Shown: piece by piece, positions 61,281 to 64,000 of the stretch
How positions within the stretch are numbered: position 1 is the first letter of the stretch
Layout of the letters: every line of letters starts with the position of its first letter
DNA from: an uncultured Clostridium sp.
GTDB lineage: Bacteria; Bacillota; Clostridia; Clostridiales; Clostridiaceae
Length of the DNA: 64,000 nt
Assembly (NCBI GenBank): GCA_900548455.1
Contig: URKQ01000006.1
Span: 1-64,000 of the forward strand
Reading direction: 5' to 3'
Translations under genes and position numbers: made by a program
The notes under the pieces: generated by a model
Told to the model about the DNA's origin: nothing
Database searches by the model: none
Seen by the model: the letters and a program-made list of their open reading frames with translations, nothing else

Positions 61281-61781
61281 GTGAAGAAAACAAAAGCTTC
61301 CAGTATCGCTAAAGGTGGAATTTTAGTTGCACTTACAATACTTATTTTATATATGGGAAACATATTAAAATTTAATTCTATGTTTCTACTTTGTGTTGCT
61401 GCTGCTTTAATTACACTAAGTATCTTGAAAATTGATATCAAGACAACTATTTTAGTATATTTAGCTTCTACAGTTTTATCTTTCTTTATTATACCTGATA
61501 AAACCATTTGTGTTTATTACGCATTACTCTTTGGCCCTTACGGGTTAATTAAACTTTATATTGAAAAGAAAAATAATGCATCAATAGAGATAGTTTTTAA
61601 ACTCTTATATTTTAACATTGTGGGTTTTATGATGTTTTTTATTTTTAAGACTCTATTTATAACAAGTATGGAAATAAAATCTTCACTGTTAATACTTCTT
61701 TTAATGTATAATATTTCTTGCTTCATCTTTGATTATGTTCTTACGGTATTTGTTAATTTTTCAAGTAAAATTAAACTTTAA
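61281..61781 (+). CDS. Small polytopic membrane protein
   Basis: A 166-aa protein with about five transmembrane helices; I recognise no family. GTG start follows GGGGGG. It lies 13 nt after the J-domain gene, so it may be the fourth gene of that unit. A strong promoter for leuS begins only 4 nt after its stop. Confidence 0.65.
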   Translation: MKKTKASSIAKGGILVALTILILYMGNILKFNSMFLLCVAAALITLSILKIDIKTTILVYLASTVLSFFIIPDKTICVYYALLFGPYGLIKLYIEKKNNASIEIVFKLLYFNIVGFMMFFIFKTLFITSMEIKSSLLILLLMYNISCFIFDYVLTVFVNFSSKIKL

Positions 61782-61784
61782 GCC

Positions 61785-61814
61785 TTGACATATGAAAGAA
61801 ATATATTGTATAAT
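61785..61814 (+). promoter_or_regulatory. Sigma-A promoter of leuS
   Basis: TTGACA and TATAAT are perfect consensus hexamers, separated by 18 nt. The transcript start would be near 61821, at the T-box leader. Confidence 0.88.
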
Positions 61815-61824
61815 TTTAAGAAAC

Positions 61825-62063
61825 TTAATATATTAATATTGCAGTGATTAGAAGTAGTAATATATCTTCTTAAGCTTAGAGAGTTATCGGTTGGTGAAAG
61901 ATAATATTAAGAGTATATGAACTTGTCTAGGAGCTTACTTGTTAAAAGCAAGTACGGAATAATCCGTTATCTTATTAAGTGAGGTTTTTTAAACCTAAAT
62001 AGAGTGGTACCGCGGAATTATTGCTTTCGTCTCTTTGTAATAGAAGAGATGAAGGCTTTTTTT
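61825..62063 (+). promoter_or_regulatory. T-box leader of leuS (Leu specifier CTT)
   Basis: A T-box element. Stem I shows AGAGAG and the GTTGGTGAAAG loop, and a specifier loop with GAA-CTT-G, CTT coding for leucine. The T-box TGGTACCGCG is at 62005-62014, with TGGT to pair with the tRNA-Leu ACCA end. The terminator is a 13-bp stem (62023-62035 with 62044-62056) followed by seven T. Uncharged tRNA-Leu should permit leuS transcription. Confidence 0.94.
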
Positions 62064-62128
62064 AATTTACATTATATAAGTTACGTTAAAGTTAATTGTA
62101 ACTTGTACATTTTACAAGGAGGATTATA

Positions 62129-64000
62129 ATGACTAAATATGGAACTGTCATTGATAAAAAATGGCAACAAAAATGGGAAGACACTAATCTTTATAAATTT
62201 GATGAAAAGAAATTAGATAAGAAATTATATGTTTTAGAAATGTTTTCTTATCCTTCAGGAAGTCAATTACATGCTGGTCACTGGTTTAACTATGGACCTG
62301 TAGATTCCTGGGCAAGAATGAAAAGAATGCAAGGATATAACGTATTTCAACCAATGGGATTTGATGCCTTTGGATTACCTGCAGAAAACTATGCAATAAA
62401 AACTGGTATTCACCCAAAAGATTCTACTGAAAAAAATATAGAAACTATGGAAAAACAACTTAAAGCTATGGGTGCCATGTTCAATTGGGATAATGAAGTA
62501 GTTACTTGCAGCCCTGATTATTATAAATGGACTCAATGGTTATTTCTAAAGTTATACGAAAAAGGTTTAGCTTATAGAAAAAACGCTCCAGTAAACTGGT
62601 GCCCTAGTTGTAATACAGTTCTTGCCAATGAGCAAGTAATTGAAGGCCATTGTGAAAGATGCGATAGTGAAGTAACAAAGAAAAACCTTACTCAATGGTT
62701 TTTAAAAATTACAGATTACGCTGATGAACTTCTTGAAAAGTTAGATGATTTAGATTGGCCTGAAAAAACAAAAGCAATGCAAAAGCATTGGATCGGTAAA
62801 TCAACTGGATCAGAAGTAACCTTTAAAGTTGTAGATTCTGATATTTCTTTTAATACTTTTACCACAAGAATTGATACTCTATTTGGTGTTAGCTATGTAG
62901 TATTGGCACCTGAAAATGAATTAGTTGATAAATTAACTACTTCAGATAACAAAGAAGCAGTTGAAGCTTACAAAGAAGCTGCTGCAAAACAATCTGATAT
63001 TGAAAGACAATCTATATCTAGAGAAAAAACAGGTATATTTACTGGTTCTTATGCAATCAACCCTATCAACGGACGTAAGATTCCTATATGGGTTGGAGAT
63101 TACGTACTAAACAGTTATGGTACAGGTGCTGTTATGGCTGTTCCTGCTCATGATGACCGTGATTATGCCTTTGCATCAAAATATAATTTACCAATTGAAA
63201 GAGTAATTGAAGGTGGAGAAAGTTTACCATTTACTGAATACGGTCCTATGACTAATAGTGGTAAATTCAATGGTTTAAAAGGTGAAGAAGCTAAAGATGC
63301 TGTAGTTGAAGAACTTGAAAAACAAGGTCTTGGTAAAAAACAAGTTAACTACAGACTTAGAGATTGGTTAGTTTCAAGACAAAGATATTGGGGTGCACCA
63401 ATACCTATGATTCATTGTGATAAATGTGGAACTGTCCCTGTACCTTTTGAAAATTTACCAGTTGAACTTCCTTACAATGTAGAATTTGCTCCTGATGGTA
63501 AATCTCCACTAGCAAAATGTGATGAATTCATAAATGTAACATGTCCTCATTGTGGTGGGCCAGCTCATCGTGATGCTGATACATTAGATACCTTTGTTTG
63601 TTCATCATATTACTATTTAAGATATGCAGATAATAAAAATTCTGAAGCTGCTTTTGATAGTGAAAAAATAAATGCTCTATTACCTGTAGACAAATATGTT
63701 GGAGGTCCTGAACATGCCTGCATGCATCTTCTATATGCTAGATTTATAACAAAAGCATTAAGAGACATGGGCCTTGTGAACTTTGATGAGCCATTCCAAT
63801 CTCTTACTCACCAAGGCTTAATTCTTGGACCTGATGGTCAAAAGATGAGTAAATCTAAAGGAAATACTATATCTCCTGATGAATATATTAAAGAATATGG
63901 TGCAGATGTTTTTAGAATGTATCTAATGTTTGGTTTTGGCTATACCGATGGTGGCGCATGGAGTGATGACGGAATTAAATCTATAGGTAGATTTGTTGAC
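62129..64000 (+). CDS. leuS: Leucyl-tRNA synthetase (partial, runs off the window)
   Basis: The first 624 codons of a class I leucyl-tRNA synthetase, open to the window end. The start ATG follows AAGGAGG. The HIGH motif appears as LHAGHW, and KMSKS is present in GQKMSKSKGN. The zinc-binding segment WCPSC...CERC lies after it. The CP1 editing domain includes TTRIDTLFGVSY and HDDRDYAFA. It is controlled by the upstream T-box. Confidence 0.98.
   Translation, partial: MTKYGTVIDKKWQQKWEDTNLYKFDEKKLDKKLYVLEMFSYPSGSQLHAGHWFNYGPVDSWARMKRMQGYNVFQPMGFDAFGLPAENYAIKTGIHPKDSTEKNIETMEKQLKAMGAMFNWDNEVVTCSPDYYKWTQWLFLKLYEKGLAYRKNAPVNWCPSCNTVLANEQVIEGHCERCDSEVTKKNLTQWFLKITDYADELLEKLDDLDWPEKTKAMQKHWIGKSTGSEVTFKVVDSDISFNTFTTRIDTLFGVSYVVLAPENELVDKLTTSDNKEAVEAYKEAAAKQSDIERQSISREKTGIFTGSYAINPINGRKIPIWVGDYVLNSYGTGAVMAVPAHDDRDYAFASKYNLPIERVIEGGESLPFTEYGPMTNSGKFNGLKGEEAKDAVVEELEKQGLGKKQVNYRLRDWLVSRQRYWGAPIPMIHCDKCGTVPVPFENLPVELPYNVEFAPDGKSPLAKCDEFINVTCPHCGGPAHRDADTLDTFVCSSYYYLRYADNKNSEAAFDSEKINALLPVDKYVGGPEHACMHLLYARFITKALRDMGLVNFDEPFQSLTHQGLILGPDGQKMSKSKGNTISPDEYIKEYGADVFRMYLMFGFGYTDGGAWSDDGIKSIGRFVD

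Noticed and set aside
1..64000. Prophage, insertion sequence, integron, CRISPR array or toxin-antitoxin genes
   Set aside because: No transposase, integrase, capsid, cas or toxin-antitoxin protein is encoded and no direct repeat array is visible; gene content is chromosomal core and metabolic.

Overview
The window looks like the chromosome of a low-GC, anaerobic, amino-acid-fermenting Clostridium (Clostridiaceae). It is very AT-rich, has strong purine-rich ribosome binding sites, and carries clostridial signatures: a selenium-dependent glycine reductase (Stickland) operon behind a glycine riboswitch, a T-box leuS, a CggR-controlled glycolytic cluster and iron-sulfur L-serine dehydratase. I see no prophage, transposon, CRISPR array or plasmid gene. 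The species cannot be fixed from this alone.

Layout. 1-250: tRNA-Gly and tRNA-Pro behind their own promoter. 271-5467: rdgB, an AIR-synthase-like protein, an unrecognised 462-aa protein, an oligopeptide-type binding protein and a small membrane protein. 5466-10665: ligA, pcrA, yerC and secG. 10788-18150: central glycolysis (cggR, gap, then pgk-tpiA-gpmI-eno), with a CggR operator just downstream of the cggR promoter and a terminator between gap and pgk. 18240-27611: rpoN, a BMP-type nucleoside ABC transporter (ATPase plus two permeases) and three tandem BMP lipoprotein paralogues, each ending in its own hairpin. 27611-35842: tandem glycine riboswitch, grdX, trxB, trxA, grdE, grdA, grdB, grdC, grdD. 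grdA and grdB each contain one in-frame UGA read as selenocysteine, so each must be read as one gene. 36066-44899: trmL, a Cof-type phosphatase, a MoxR/DUF58/transglutaminase operon, vanW and an MgtE-N/CBS protein. 45305-54760: a YgiQ radical SAM protein, ogt, a lipid kinase, pssA, a Ca2+/H+ antiporter, sdaAB-sdaAA and a nucleoside kinase. 55151-64000: DUF421/DUF4363, class II aldolase, an NdpA-like protein, a CYTH-DUF5685-J-domain cluster, a membrane protein and T-box-controlled leuS, which runs off the end.

How the parts fit. Amino-acid fermentation is the theme: glycine reductase with its thioredoxin system gives acetyl phosphate, serine dehydratase gives pyruvate, and an orphan peptide-binding protein may assist uptake. 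Glycine itself probably switches on the grd operon. The glycolytic genes are controlled separately by CggR.

Less expected items include a 29-codon ORF with a CxxC motif and a strong ribosome binding site ahead of the MgtE-N/CBS gene; a 14-bp hairpin that buries the ribosome binding site of vanW; two hairpins inside the grd operon; a non-canonical CEIC active site in the grd-linked thioredoxin; and a structured element ahead of sdaAB that I cannot assign. Many start codons were moved from the longest ORF to the codon that fits the ribosome binding site, including several TTG and GTG starts.
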